From Tubiluchus corallicola (taxonomy: Eukaryota; Priapulida; Priapulimorpha; Priapulimorphida; Tubiluchidae): 27,571 nt of DNA. This document shows positions 1 through 9,795 of the stretch, piece by piece. Under the pieces are notes generated by a model that made no database searches, was not told the origin of the DNA, and saw only the letters and a list, made by a program, of their open reading frames with translations. The DNA is taken from NCBI GenBank assembly GCA_030141605.1, contig JAQGDQ010001730.1, positions 1-27,571 of the forward strand. The letters run 5' to 3'. The translations under genes and the position numbers were made by a program. How positions within the stretch are numbered: position 1 is the stretch's first letter; every line of letters begins with the position of its first letter.

Positions 1-705
1 AAGAGAAATGTATTCGAAATTGGACCACCTATTGAAATATTACTGCTACTATTAATCAGAAAGTGTTTTTGATTAACAAAAAATGATCAAAGTTCTAGGT
101 TATTCTATTTTGTAGAGAAAATGTTCACCGAATTCAAATCAAATGCAAACTGAATGAATGTCTTCAGCATCATATGACCATTTCGTTTATTTGAGGTAAA
201 ATTGTATGATAAAAAGAAATCTGGCCTCAAGACAGGTAAACACAGACGTAGTCCACTAAAAAACTAGATACTGCTCAAGTCTACTCTATTTTTAAAATAA
301 AATTCTTGTTAAAAGATCCTTGGTTGTTTCATTGATTCTTTCTTGAGTAGCAAAATGCACAACTTGGGCTGTGGCAATTGATGAATTAGCACGTAATATT
401 AGCAGGAATAGATTAATTCAAAAAAAGACTATTCTGTGCTTAGAGCAGAACTCACTCAGCTTCTACCTCGCATTTAGTATGAAAAAGTTTCTGGCAACTG
501 GTTGATAATAGAAAAATAATGTAATAGGTAAATAGAATTGTAACTGCCTGATAAACTCTATAAAACTTAAGAGAAGGTTGGCCTATATTGATCCGTAGTT
601 CCGGGATAGATGTGAACTTGTAATGTAAATCGAAGCTCGTTAGCAGGGTCCACAGGCAATGACGAAGATGGTGTAAATTCAGCCTAACAATTTAACAGGT
701 GTTAC
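1..705. other. No gene; weak repeat relics
   Basis: No coding signal or RNA gene is seen. The first ~50 bases (a 'cgaaattgga' block followed by a phrase ending 'actg') resemble 10303-10340, which lies in the left part of the third dispersed-repeat copy, so this is probably diverged repeat. The phrase 'tctactctatttttaaa' near 281-297 recurs near 22983-22999, again suggesting old dispersed repeats. Confidence 0.4.
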
Positions 706-1085
706 TTTGCAGGGTTTCAGTACCTTGGCAGGTAGTGCTCAGAAAGAATAGGGAAAGTAGGAAATCAGATATTGTAATTCAAATGAGTCAGTCTTGCTGT
801 AAAACGTTTAATCTGTAAACTTGTGGATTACTTTGCACCGGAAAAACTGTAAACTGCCAAGGTAGAAACAAGATTAAATTAACGATTAACAAGATCATTT
901 ACTCAGTTATTTTACAGAGTCACAAAAGCTACACAAACATCATACAAAGATGATCATATGGTATAAAACTACATAACAAAGAGTTAGTAAATTGTAATTC
1001 AAATTTTAGTGTAAATAAACATCTGAATATGAATATTGAAAAACGAAAAATATAAATATTTATTGATATTAAAAAGACTTTTTGT
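706..1085. repeat. Dispersed repeat, copy 1 (right part)
   Basis: This stretch aligns by eye almost base for base with 8991-9365 and more loosely with 10531-10960. Shared landmarks in order are 'gcagggtttcagtacc', 'ttggcaggta', 'gaatagggaaagtagga', 'aaaaactgtaaactg', 'gagttagtaaatt', 'caattcaaattttagtgta' and 'aatattgaaaaacgaa'. No ORF of interest is shared, so it is probably a non-autonomous element or part of the untranslated region of a larger one. Similarity to copy 3 may extend to about 1140 ('cattcagaat' in copy 3, 'attcagaatt' here). Termini are not defined. Confidence 0.85.
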
Positions 1086-2043
1086 TTATTAAAAAACGAT
1101 TTACCAGTATTCAGAATTGCTTTATTGGTATTCAAAGATAAACGTTAAATGTGTGCTTGCAAAGCACAATCGTCCATAGCTCGGCAATTTATATATGAAG
1201 GTTTTCATATTACAATAATGACAAAGTGGGGTAAAACATTACCCCAAGAAAGTTTTGCTTAATAAGTGTAACTTACCGAACAGAATGATTGGCTGGTAAT
1301 TGAGGTAAACCAAGTTCTGTGGCAAGTTGGCATAGATATATGAGAGCACCAAGTATAAAAAGTGGCTTTCCACTATTGCACTATATTGTCTATGCTATAT
1401 TATCTATGCTTGGTTTCTCAAGTCTTGTAAAAAAGTTTTATAATAGCCTGACAATATTCACTGTTTTATTCCAAGACATCCACATAGTGGATCTTGTAAA
1501 ATTTTATCTTCATTAGCTTCAAGCTTTAGTCACCTGTACAGTTTTTGCTATATTACTAATGGAAGAATGTCCATTATTACGAAATTTCCTCAACAGATCA
1601 TTAGAAAAAATCTCTTTGCAGAAGTGTAGGCGGAATTGGAGGTTTACCGCACTTCTCAGTTATGAAAGTAAACATATGGTGCTGCCAGAAACAAAAATAC
1701 TGCAAAGTAAATTTCAGGATTTTACCTACATAAAAGACCATGGTGGTAATAAGCATGAGTAAAACTTTTCAACAAAAACAAGGCACGGTTGCATGACAAA
1801 TCGAAAAATATTTACTCACTACTAGTGTAACGCGGCTAGGGGTTCACGTAACAGAAAGGTGTGCAGATGATGGTACTTTGCACCAATGGCTTGGGTTCAT
1901 CTGACTGTTAAGCCTAAGGCACACTTCAACACAAATTAGTTCTTGAAGTTTATAGCAGGAAACTGACATTGGAGAAATGTTGGTTTTGATAGACAATTTT
2001 GAATTATTTATTTAATTGCTTTATTATGGTTCAGGGCTTATAA
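1086..2043. other. No gene recognised; contains one hairpin
   Basis: Small ORFs at 1319-1516 and 1559-1762 have low-complexity translations, no recognisable domain and no splice context, so they are not called. The notable item is the perfect hairpin at 1227-1246, listed separately. Confidence 0.4.
1227..1246. repeat. Perfect 8-bp-stem hairpin (copy A)
   Basis: TGGGGTAA, loop AACA, TTACCCCA. The same 8-bp stem with a different 4-base loop occurs at 2591-2610. Both are followed by AA and then AT-rich sequence. Confidence 0.8.
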
Positions 2044-2215
2044 TTAGCAGCTCTTGAGATAACAGAGCTTGTTAGCAACTCTTGTATTAGAGTTTGTTAG
2101 CAGCTTTTGAGATAGCAGAGCTTGTTAGCAACTCTTGTATTAACAGAGTTTGTTAGCAGCTCTTGAGATAGCAGAGCTTGTTAGCAGGCCTTGTCGTAGC
2201 AGACCTTGTCAGCAG
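2044..2215. repeat. Minisatellite, ~28-bp unit
   Basis: About six to seven tandem units alternate between two variants. One reads TTAGCAGCTCTTGAGATAGC followed by AGAGCTTG; the other reads TTAGCAACTCTTGTATTAAC followed by AGAGTTTG. The alternation gives a higher-order period of about 55 bases. The last units (near 2180-2215) decay to 'gcaggccttgtcgtagcag'. Confidence 0.85.
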
Positions 2216-2480
2216 CGAATGTCCCTTCCTCCGGAACTGTCCTCCTTAAATACTACTCTGGACAGATGACATGACCCACCTACACACTGTTGATTGGTCA
2301 TTGCTTGTTAACACGGGCGGATCACGTGCATAGACCTTAATAGGCAGTATACTGAATCACGCGCTCAGCTCTGCAGGCTCTTGATTGGTTGTTGGCGTAG
2401 TTGTTTTCACATCCGGGTCCTTCTCATGAAAACTTCCGTTTATGCACGTGTGTTTGTGTCGCCGGTAAAGCGTAGTGTAA
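2216..2480. promoter_or_regulatory. GC-richer promoter-like or LTR-like patch
   Basis: This patch is visibly richer in G+C than its AT-rich surroundings. It carries two GATTGGT (inverted CCAAT) boxes near 2293 and 2382, a CACGTG E-box near 2324, a second cacgtg near 2446, and CpGs. It directly follows the minisatellite. No confident start site or downstream gene is seen. It could equally be the U3 of an old LTR. The call rests only on composition and motifs. Confidence 0.35.
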
Positions 2481-2590
2481 TTATTGTCACAATTAGTTTA
2501 ATTTAATGTTTTTATTATAGGCACCGCATACCTATGCCACACTAGTATGGAAATTTTCTACATCAATATAAAAATATGAACAAACATTCG

Positions 2591-2610
2591 TGGGGTAATT
2601 TTTTACCCCA
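2591..2610. repeat. Perfect 8-bp-stem hairpin (copy B)
   Basis: TGGGGTAA, loop TTTT, TTACCCCA. The stem is identical to that at 1227-1246. Further G/C-run motifs follow: 'gttaccccc' near 2655 and 'gttacccg' near 2669. Confidence 0.8.
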
Positions 2611-4440
2611 ACTTAGTCGGCTAAGGGTAAAATATATTGCAATTACAAGACGTTGTTACCCCCTTTGTTACCCGACATATTTGAATGCTTGTTTGTTTTC
2701 AATAATGACGTACATACTCATACAGCTACATAACATAAAAAAATTCACAGTCCTAAATACATAACTTAAGAAGAACTGTAGCATGTATGACCCATTTCAT
2801 CAAGAACGTCCAGGAATGCTCATACACTCTAATCCAAATATCAAGTCCTGACATAAGTGTGTACATTTGTTGTTTATTCTGTAAAAAAATCTAAAATTGA
2901 AAATAAATAATTTGCTGCACATTTTATAGAAATAATGACTTCAAATTAGTACATTTGCAAAAATTTTAATATTAAACTCCATCTTAATTGTAGTTAATGT
3001 AATTATCAATGTCATGATTACTTAAATAAATTACATTAACGTGAGTTCACACTGCGGATTAATAAAAAAAGTTTATAAATAAATTAATGAACTGCTTCAG
3101 TATAAATACCACACAAATAAATTACATAAAGTAACATTACACTGCAATGACCTGCCATTATAATGCAACACATTTCCCTATACAGTTAATTCCGTTAGCT
3201 AATGAAAATTGCTAAAATTATTAAATTAAATAAAAGTAACTCACATCCTTGCCCAAACATAGAGCACCGTTAGAGAACTGTATCCGCGAATTGTCAATAA
3301 ACACTAATTGCAATTGCAGACTGCAGGAAACAACAACTTAATTAACTTAGCAAGACATAAATCTATAAATTACCTGTGACTACTCCAAACATATGAAGGC
3401 CAAGTGTCTGCAGCATTTCACAAATGCAGGTACCTAAAATGCAGCACTGTCCAGTACAACCATGTAGTGTGTAGAAGTATGTAGAAGATGTAAATCATTG
3501 ATAAGATATGACGATGAATTGTGGGCACCAACTTCCTGAGATCTTCTTCAACGTCACTGTGTCCATTTTCTGTCTAGATTACAGAATAAGCACTTTGTAT
3601 ACCATAACATTGCTTTCACCTAGTGAGTACAATACCCTTTTGTGCTCTTCTTCACAATACTTCTAATAAAAGTTCATCAAACTTACTGAACTACTTGTTT
3701 TTTGCGTACAGATGCAAAAACTGTTTTAGATAATGTTCAACGAGGTTAAACCAAATCTTTCTAAACTTAACGTGCAGTTAAACTGCATGGAAAATGATAG
3801 GCACGACACAACGAATAAAAACATAACGGGGACTGTTCACACAGCAGCAAAACGGTTTGATGAAATGTTAGTCCCTTACTTGCAAGTGTTTGTAGTGTGC
3901 GTCATAGCCAATCAGTCATAAACCAAAATAACAGTGTGAGGCAATTTTTAGCAACATGGGCTTTAAAAAGTGATTTTTCTATCTGAATAGGAAATAATTA
4001 AATAATTTAATTTCGGATGTCAATGCGTTCAATGACGTAGCACTTGCATCGGGTTTTGGAGCGAGATACGGCTATGTGGGGGTTACCCCCCCTAGTTTTT
4101 TCGCATTCAATTTTGTTTTTTTGCAATTTTCGTGCCGCTGACAAAGAATCTAATGAGGACCAGTTTTGAAAAGACGAATCAAGCAAACCGCCTGTTTTAT
4201 ATCTAGTATCATTTCTGTTGGTTGAAAGTAAATGCTTCCACATTATAAAATATCTAAGTGAAAATGCTGCGAAAAACAGCAACATTTTGGGCGTGCAAGC
4301 GAGTCACGTTTGAAAAGTCATCTGCTACTGCGCTATATCATTCAAATGCACAATTCAGCAAGGTAGCACATATTCATACTTATATTTCTATCGTAAAAGT
4401 AAAGTTACTATGCTACAGCACATGCTACTGACACAACGCA
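2611..4440. other. No gene recognised
   Basis: AT-rich sequence without recognisable coding. ORFs at 2576-2764, 3733-3921 and (minus) 4007-4285 show no domain. A GGGGG-TTA-CCCCCCC palindrome sits at 4078-4092. The last few hundred bases presumably contain the promoter and 5' UTR of the fucosyltransferase gene, but no core-promoter element stands out. Confidence 0.35.
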
Positions 4441-4511
4441 ATTAATGTATGTATTTAGAAAAAAGCTACTGTATTATAATTTTCACTTTTGGAAATTTTC
4501 AGTTGCGCAAC

Positions 4512-5781
4512 ATGACATGGCAGCGTCGAAGTGCGACATCACTTTTCATCAAAACTGCGTTAGTACTATCCTGTTTCTTAATTTTGAAATTTTTTATTGA
4601 CACTCAAAGAAAGTTTGAAACTGAAGACTCTAAAACAATAGCGAAAGGTATTAGTGATTCACACCGAAAACGTGCAGTTGTCAAAAGTCTTAATGTTACA
4701 AAAAAAGTACTTGCCAACAACAAAGCTAATTCTTTACTGGAATAAATTCCATGAACATAATGGATTCAGATGGGGACTTGGCAGGAATCCGTTTTTAGAA
4801 AACTGTCCTTCGCTTTTTTCTAACTGTGAGACAACGAACAATCGTTCATTATTGAATCGTAGTAGCGCTGTTATTATTCATCCGATCACTGAGTTCATTC
4901 ATCCTAAACTTGTAATAAACTCATTAGTTTATCCTGGTCCTAAATGGATCATGTATTTGCTTGAATCGCCGTCTTATTCGAAAGGAAAAGTTGAACCTTT
5001 GAACGGATTTATTCATTGGACGATGACTTACAGATCTGATTCTGATATAGTTGTGAAATATGGAAGCATTGTCAGACGCAAACCTACCGAAAAATATGAG
5101 TTTGGTCGGCATAGAAAATATAATAAGTCAAGACTTGTGGCTTGGTATGTAAGCCACTGCACAACAGCAAGCCTTAGGGAACATTACGTATATCACCTGA
5201 ACAAGTATATACTTGTTGACATTTACGGTAAATGCAATCATCGGAGACAATATCGGGGTGTTAAGCTTGGGTACAAGGTTCTTGAAGAGGAATACAAATT
5301 TTATTTGTCATTTGAAAATTCTTTATGCAATGATTACATTACAGAAAAACTGTATGGTATTTTTTCTTATGACGTTGTTCCCATAGTGATGGGTGGTGGA
5401 AATTACTCTCGTTTTCTTCCTCCTCATTCGTACATCAACGTTGATGATTTCAAGTCACCACAAGAACTGGCAAAATTCTTGAAGAGCATGACAAACGAAG
5501 AATATGACAGATATTTCTTATGGAAGGTAAAATACAAGGCTGTTCTGCATTTCCCAACACGCGATAATTACTACGCTGGTATAAAGCACGTGCAGAGCTA
5601 CTGGTGTGAATTGTGCAGAAAACTACACGATGAAGATGCTGAAATAACAGCAAACAGCAAAAGAAAGAGCGGAAAAGAAATGAGTTTCTACACAAATTTA
5701 TCTTCATGGTGGAATGAAAACCAATGCCTTGAGGAAACTTATGTTAGTTTTGTTTCTAACTATGACCCATTCTTGCATTAA
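4512..5781 (+). CDS. GT10 alpha-1,3-fucosyltransferase, frameshifted
   Basis: Golgi type II enzyme of CAZy family GT10, which transfers fucose from GDP-fucose in alpha-1,3 linkage to N-acetylglucosamine of glycans. The N-terminal frame starts at ATG 4512 (MTWQRRS) with a basic stretch and a ~20-residue hydrophobic anchor; this frame stops at 4743-4745. The catalytic domain runs in the next frame to 5781. In order it shows ILYWNKF, ESPSYS, FIHWTMTYRSDSDI, VAWYVSHC, VDIYGKC, then the GDP-fucose-binding block FENSLCNDYITEKL (about 5311-5352) and VPIVMGGGNY. A C-terminal CELC follows. All family hallmarks are intact. The frames overlap at 4654-4745; an A7 run near 4700 is the natural slip point, since one A fewer would put both parts in one frame. 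The coding region has no intron; a cag at 4499-4501 could be the acceptor of a 5'-UTR intron. The upstream in-frame ATG at 4449 is less likely because it would bury the anchor. The donor sugar follows from the family; the acceptor is unknown. Confidence 0.9.
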
Positions 5782-6495
5782 AGTTCCAACATTTGTCATG
5801 GTGGTATTCATTCATTCATTTTGCTTTATTTTAGTTCATCATACTTACCCAGTTTTGAAAGGAGCTCCAAAACGTTATATAAAATAATGCGAAAAATTGC
5901 GCAAATTTACCGTGAATATAATGACATAATCAAATGATCCTATTGGTGAGAGGCGTGTATTTAAAGCCTATGATAAATCAAAGTGTTTGAAACCGAGAAC
6001 AAAAATACAGATGTTGTCAAGATGAAAACAAAGATGTGGGACGCTGCAAATTTTTAGAGCTTCTGGGGTTCAGTAATCAGCCTCTGTTCGTCAACCAGCC
6101 TCTGATGACTTGGTCCGCAAGTTGTTATATGAATAAGCAACGCAGAAAACGAGAAAACAAAAGAATATCTGGAATTTAATCACTGATATTTTTTTAAGTA
6201 CAGTGTTGACACACAGATTATGCCTTACAAGAAAGGAAAATTTTAATCCCTCTGCAAATCTGTCTAGAATTTAATAATGACTGACAATGACAATGCCATT
6301 TTCTGAAGCGTTTCAGCAAATTTCAAAAGAAACTCAGCAGCGTGAGAACTACTGTGTAATGACCAGCCTTGAAATGCTCACTAAAATAAACACCGAAGTT
6401 CCAATTAATGCAACACCATATAGACAATTTTGCAACTTTCTCACAACAACGTTGTTTTCATTACTCTTGACCTTGTCGCTGCAGCTCTGCTGTAC
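5782..6495. other. No gene; 3' flank of fucosyltransferase
   Basis: Probable 3' UTR followed by intergenic DNA. A poly(A) signal is not obvious close to the stop codon; the first AATAAA on this strand that I see is near 6386. The ORFs beginning at 6287 and 6498 owe most of their length to the triplet repeat and are not called. Confidence 0.4.
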
Positions 6496-6499
6496 TCTT

Positions 6500-6555
6500 G
6501 CTGTTGTTGTTGTTGTTGTTGTTGTTGTTGCTGCTGCTGCTGCTCCTACTGCTGA
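6500..6555. repeat. Triplet microsatellite (TTG)n(CTG)n
   Basis: About nine TTG/GTT triplets run directly into about five GCT/CTG triplets, then degrade through 'cctactgctgatag'. Read in different frames it yields spurious poly-Val/Ala or poly-Leu peptides. Confidence 0.9.
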
Positions 6556-7092
6556 TAGTGATAATGATCATGATAATTAAGAAGATGTCACACTACCTCC
6601 ACCACCACCAAAAATGGTTCTCGTTTATAAAGTCTCAATGCTTTAATAGTAATACTCTACATATCCTTTTAAACTGTAGACAAACCAAAACTATGAATTC
6701 TAGCGAACAGCTGAATCTTTTCTCATGGAATCTTGAGTAATCAGTTCTTACTTTAATATTCAATGTCAGCTTTAAGATGTTTGCAGACAACTATAATCAC
6801 AGCATCTTATTATAAAATTTCATGCATCTCTTTGTTAGGCGGCTGCAAAGCAATCAGAATTAATTCTCAGACTTAAATTACTATAAATTATAATCTCTTA
6901 TTTCAGGTTATTCTTTGCATTTGGGTCGTGTGCTTTGTCTCCAGCTCGCGGTTCAAATACTTTATAAGCACTTAAATAAACTGAAAAAGTTCTTAAGAAA
7001 TAAGACAAATAAAATTCGTTAAAAAACTCATCACCTCTTTGTTTATAAACCTTTTATTAATGGATGCTGCGAATAAATTGTCTCCGATACTT
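6556..7092. other. No gene recognised
   Basis: No domain-bearing ORF or RNA gene is seen. A single 'ggttcaaat' near 6951 resembles a tRNA B box but has no partner or cloverleaf. Confidence 0.4.
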
Positions 7093-7476
7093 TGGCAGAA
7101 ATTGTGAGTAATTTAGATCACCCAGAAAACATTTTGTGTTTCAGTACAAACACTGGATGGTGAAAATATTTGATCAAACCTGGGGGTCTGCATAGAGCGT
7201 GGTAGAAACAAAGCATTCTCGCACACATGTGCAGGAGCAGTGAGTGTAGCAAAGCGTGCATGAATGCTCATGCTCAGAACTGGCAATGATTCATGACTCA
7301 ACAATTTATTACTTTCAAGACTTATACTTTCTGCCCAACGCAAAGTCAGGCAAAAATTTTAAAACTAGATTAATAAAATTGAAGAATGCAAACTTGTACG
7401 CAGTCAGTACAGCATGGCTCTACCCCTAGTTCAATTTGAATTAAGAGGAAAGGATACAAAACCTTGTTGAAAGTAT
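7093..7476. repeat. Dispersed repeat copy 2, left part
   Basis: 7093-7142 ('cagaaattg' ... 'taatttagatca' ... 'ttctgtgt'-like) aligns with 9840-9890, and 7312-7476 aligns with 10369-10527. Shared landmarks are 'gaatgcaaact', 'gtacagca', 'aattaagag', 'aaaggataca', 'cttgt' and 'gaaagt'. In copy 3 the sequence continues directly into 'gctggtacttagcaggg'. Here it breaks at 7476 and resumes at 8979, so this copy is split by an insertion. The match to copy 3 is discontinuous between 7142 and 7312. Confidence 0.75.
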
Positions 7477-8005
7477 CACTTATTTTATTTAATACTGGTC
7501 TAATGCACCAGTTATCACTTCCTATTTCTGGTATCTTGTGATCGTATAGTATTCAAGCGATTTATATAATGATTAAATTGATTCGCTTCCTATTTTAATT
7601 AATTGCTACAAGGTGATTTATCACCCGGCTCCTAGGGCTTTAGATGAGTCTATCAGGCGATAATCTTGTCCTTCACGACTGACTCTTCGACTTCGCATTG
7701 TGAGTAAAGTCTTTGACCCTAAAGCTATGTAGCCTAGCTCCCGCAATTGAGCTTTATTAAATTAATTAATAATTAATGCAATGCGAATCTACAGGTTCGT
7801 TATCGAATCTAGTGTTGCTTAACTTCAAACACCTAAAAGCATACATGAACTCGTAAATTAAGTCAAAGTGAATAAACTTTTATTGGTTTACAATATTTAC
7901 GCTTAGCTAAGTAGTTGTACAAGATTTGTCCTTAGACGCTGGTGGGCGTTCACAACTAATGTACAGCTCCAAAAGATACACAAGCAATTCACTTAGCAAT
8001 TTTCA

Positions 8006-8097
8006 GTATGCTGCACTTAATGTGCTTACTACAATGTGAAATACACACTTTACAACTGATCCGTATGCTGCACTTAAGGTGCTTACTACAATGTGAA
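8006..8097. repeat. 35-bp direct repeat pair inside the insertion
   Basis: 8006-8040 and 8063-8097 both read 'gtatgctgcacttaa', one variable base, 'gtgcttactacaatgtgaa', with a single mismatch and a 57-base period. Confidence 0.9.
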
Positions 8098-8683
8098 CTA
8101 CCGTTATGCAGAGTTACTCTCAGTTACTAATGCGTTAAGATTACTTAACTCGGTGGAATGACCACAATGCAACTCCCGTACACTTGGTCAAATCCAATGC
8201 TTTTGTGGGACTCGTTTCATAGATCCAGTGCCCAGACGTTTTGCTGAGGACGTAGAACTGTGGTCCACGCTGGTTCAAACGATGTCTTCACGCTCCCTGT
8301 CAGATTCCCTGTGTCGCCTCTCTCTGGCTCCTCATTCCCTTGATGTTTGCTCACTGCTCGCACCCGACTAACTAACGCCTCGTGTTCTCAACTCGAGCTT
8401 ATAACTCCAAGATCTCACCTTCGCAATTTCGCGCCTAAACGCAATATGGTGCAATAAGGTGAAAGGTGACATCCCTGGCTTACCCTAGCATCCTCTGCCA
8501 AGAAGCTTACGATCATCCAGGTGGCTTAAGAATTCTTCTTCTGCGTGGGAAGGTTTCTACACGCCAGGTCTGTCTTCAGAATTTCTCCCTCTCAAGGTCT
8601 TCTCGCAAGCTTGGCGTCGGCCATAAAGCTTCTCTTCCAAAGAAACTTGCCTATTGCGACTTTCTTGATAATTACGTGTAACT

Positions 8684-8735
8684 CTTGCATAAGGTTATAA
8701 AGAACGTTTACCTACGCTTGCATAAGGCTATAAAG
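8684..8735. repeat. 19-bp direct repeat pair with TATAAAG
   Basis: 8684-8702 and 8717-8735 share 'cttgcataagg', one variable base, 'tataaag', with a 33-base period. They lie in what would be the U3 region if the insertion is a minus-strand LTR. Confidence 0.85.
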
Positions 8736-8978
8736 CAAGATTGCGTCCTCACTTAATGAACACCTGTTTACCTTCAGTAAACGAAAAAAACACACCTGTG
8801 GAATAATCTTGCTTCGCATTAAATCTCGTGCCTTACCAGCTGAGTGAGTTCTTATAATCAATCAATAAATTTGTCTTAACAAATCAAGGAGGTATCCGTT
8901 TTATCAACTGAATCTAATTCAGTCGATAATTCTATTAATTAATCACCAAATTACCGATTCATCAATTTATTCACGACA

Positions 8979-9365
8979 AAAGTATTGGTACTTAGCAGGG
9001 TTTCAGTACCTTGGCAGGTACTACTCAGAAAGAATAGGGAAAGTAGGATATAGTAATTCAAATGATTCAGTCTTGCTGTAAAACGTTTAATCTGTAAACT
9101 TGTGGATTACTTTGCATCGGAAAAACTGTAAACTGCAAAGAAAGAAACAAGGTTAACTTAACGATTAACATAATTAATTGCTCTGTCACATTAATTGTTG
9201 AGTCACAAAAGCTACACAAACATCATACAATGATGAAGATATGGTATAAAACTATATAACAGAGAGTTAGTAAATCACAATTCAAATTTTAGTGTAAATA
9301 AACATTTGACAAATGAATATTGAAAAACGAAAAATATGAATATTTTTTCACGTTAAAAAGACTTT
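8979..9365. repeat. Dispersed repeat copy 2, right part
   Basis: Resumes at the second AAAGTAT and continues 'tggtacttagcagggtttc' exactly as in copy 3 (10530 on). It then matches copy 1 (706-1085) closely, including 'cttgtggattactttgca' and 'gtcacaaaagctacacaaac'. A short indel distinguishes it around 9165-9195. Confidence 0.85.
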
Positions 9366-9795
9366 ATTATGTGTTGATGAGACTAACAGGATTATAAGCA
9401 TAAGTGAGTTTGAGTTTTTAGATTTCAAAGAATTTTTAAGTATTTGTGTTGAAAACAAAGAGGGAAAAACCAGATTCCTTTGCCATCACAACAAAGACGA
9501 GGCTGGGTGGTATTAATAGCCAATTGAACAAGACACAGACAATTTTAAGTGTTTAATCACAAGGGCAAACATGGCTCGATGTGAAAGAGTAAATCTCTAA
9601 AATGATTTGTTGCTGAAGACAGGAATTATCCCTCTAATATCAATCCCCTGCCACCAACCTTGTTTTCATTAAAGTGAACTCGGTGATCTGATAAACTCAA
9701 TGACATCAGATTATTTTTGTCTGCTCTTTAGCACGAACAGTCCTGCTTTCACATTGTTTTCATTGATTTGAAATAGTCTTGTTGTTATTAAAGGA
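9366..9795. other. No gene recognised
   Basis: Moderately AT-rich spacer between repeat copies. No ORF with a recognisable domain, no RNA gene and no tandem repeat is seen. Confidence 0.4.

Larger units (their letters stand above)
7477..8978 (-). mobile_element. 1.5-kb insertion with 7-bp flanking repeat, possible solo LTR
   Basis: This segment interrupts dispersed-repeat copy 2 and is bounded by AAAGTAT at 7470-7476 and again at 8979-8985, the expected target-site duplication. On the minus strand it begins TGTCGTGAATAAATTG, has a TATA-like GTTATAAGC (8405-8397) about 580 bases in, a GC-richer leader after it, and an AATAAA signal (7884-7879). That order suits an LTR. Against that, it ends in ...AAATAAGTG rather than CA, and 7 bp is unusual for LTR elements. 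Internal short direct repeats are listed separately. No ORF encodes a recognisable protein (the 71-codon ORF at 8466-8681 shows no domain), so it is a solo LTR or a non-autonomous element. Confidence 0.65.

Noticed and set aside
6287-6740. Overlapping ORFs with poly-Val/Ala and poly-Leu tracts
   Set aside because: Most of their distinctive length and composition comes from the TTG/CTG triplet microsatellite; no domain on either side.
6945-6960. tRNA or SINE B-box-like 'ggttcaaat'
   Set aside because: No A box at the right distance, no cloverleaf, no tail.
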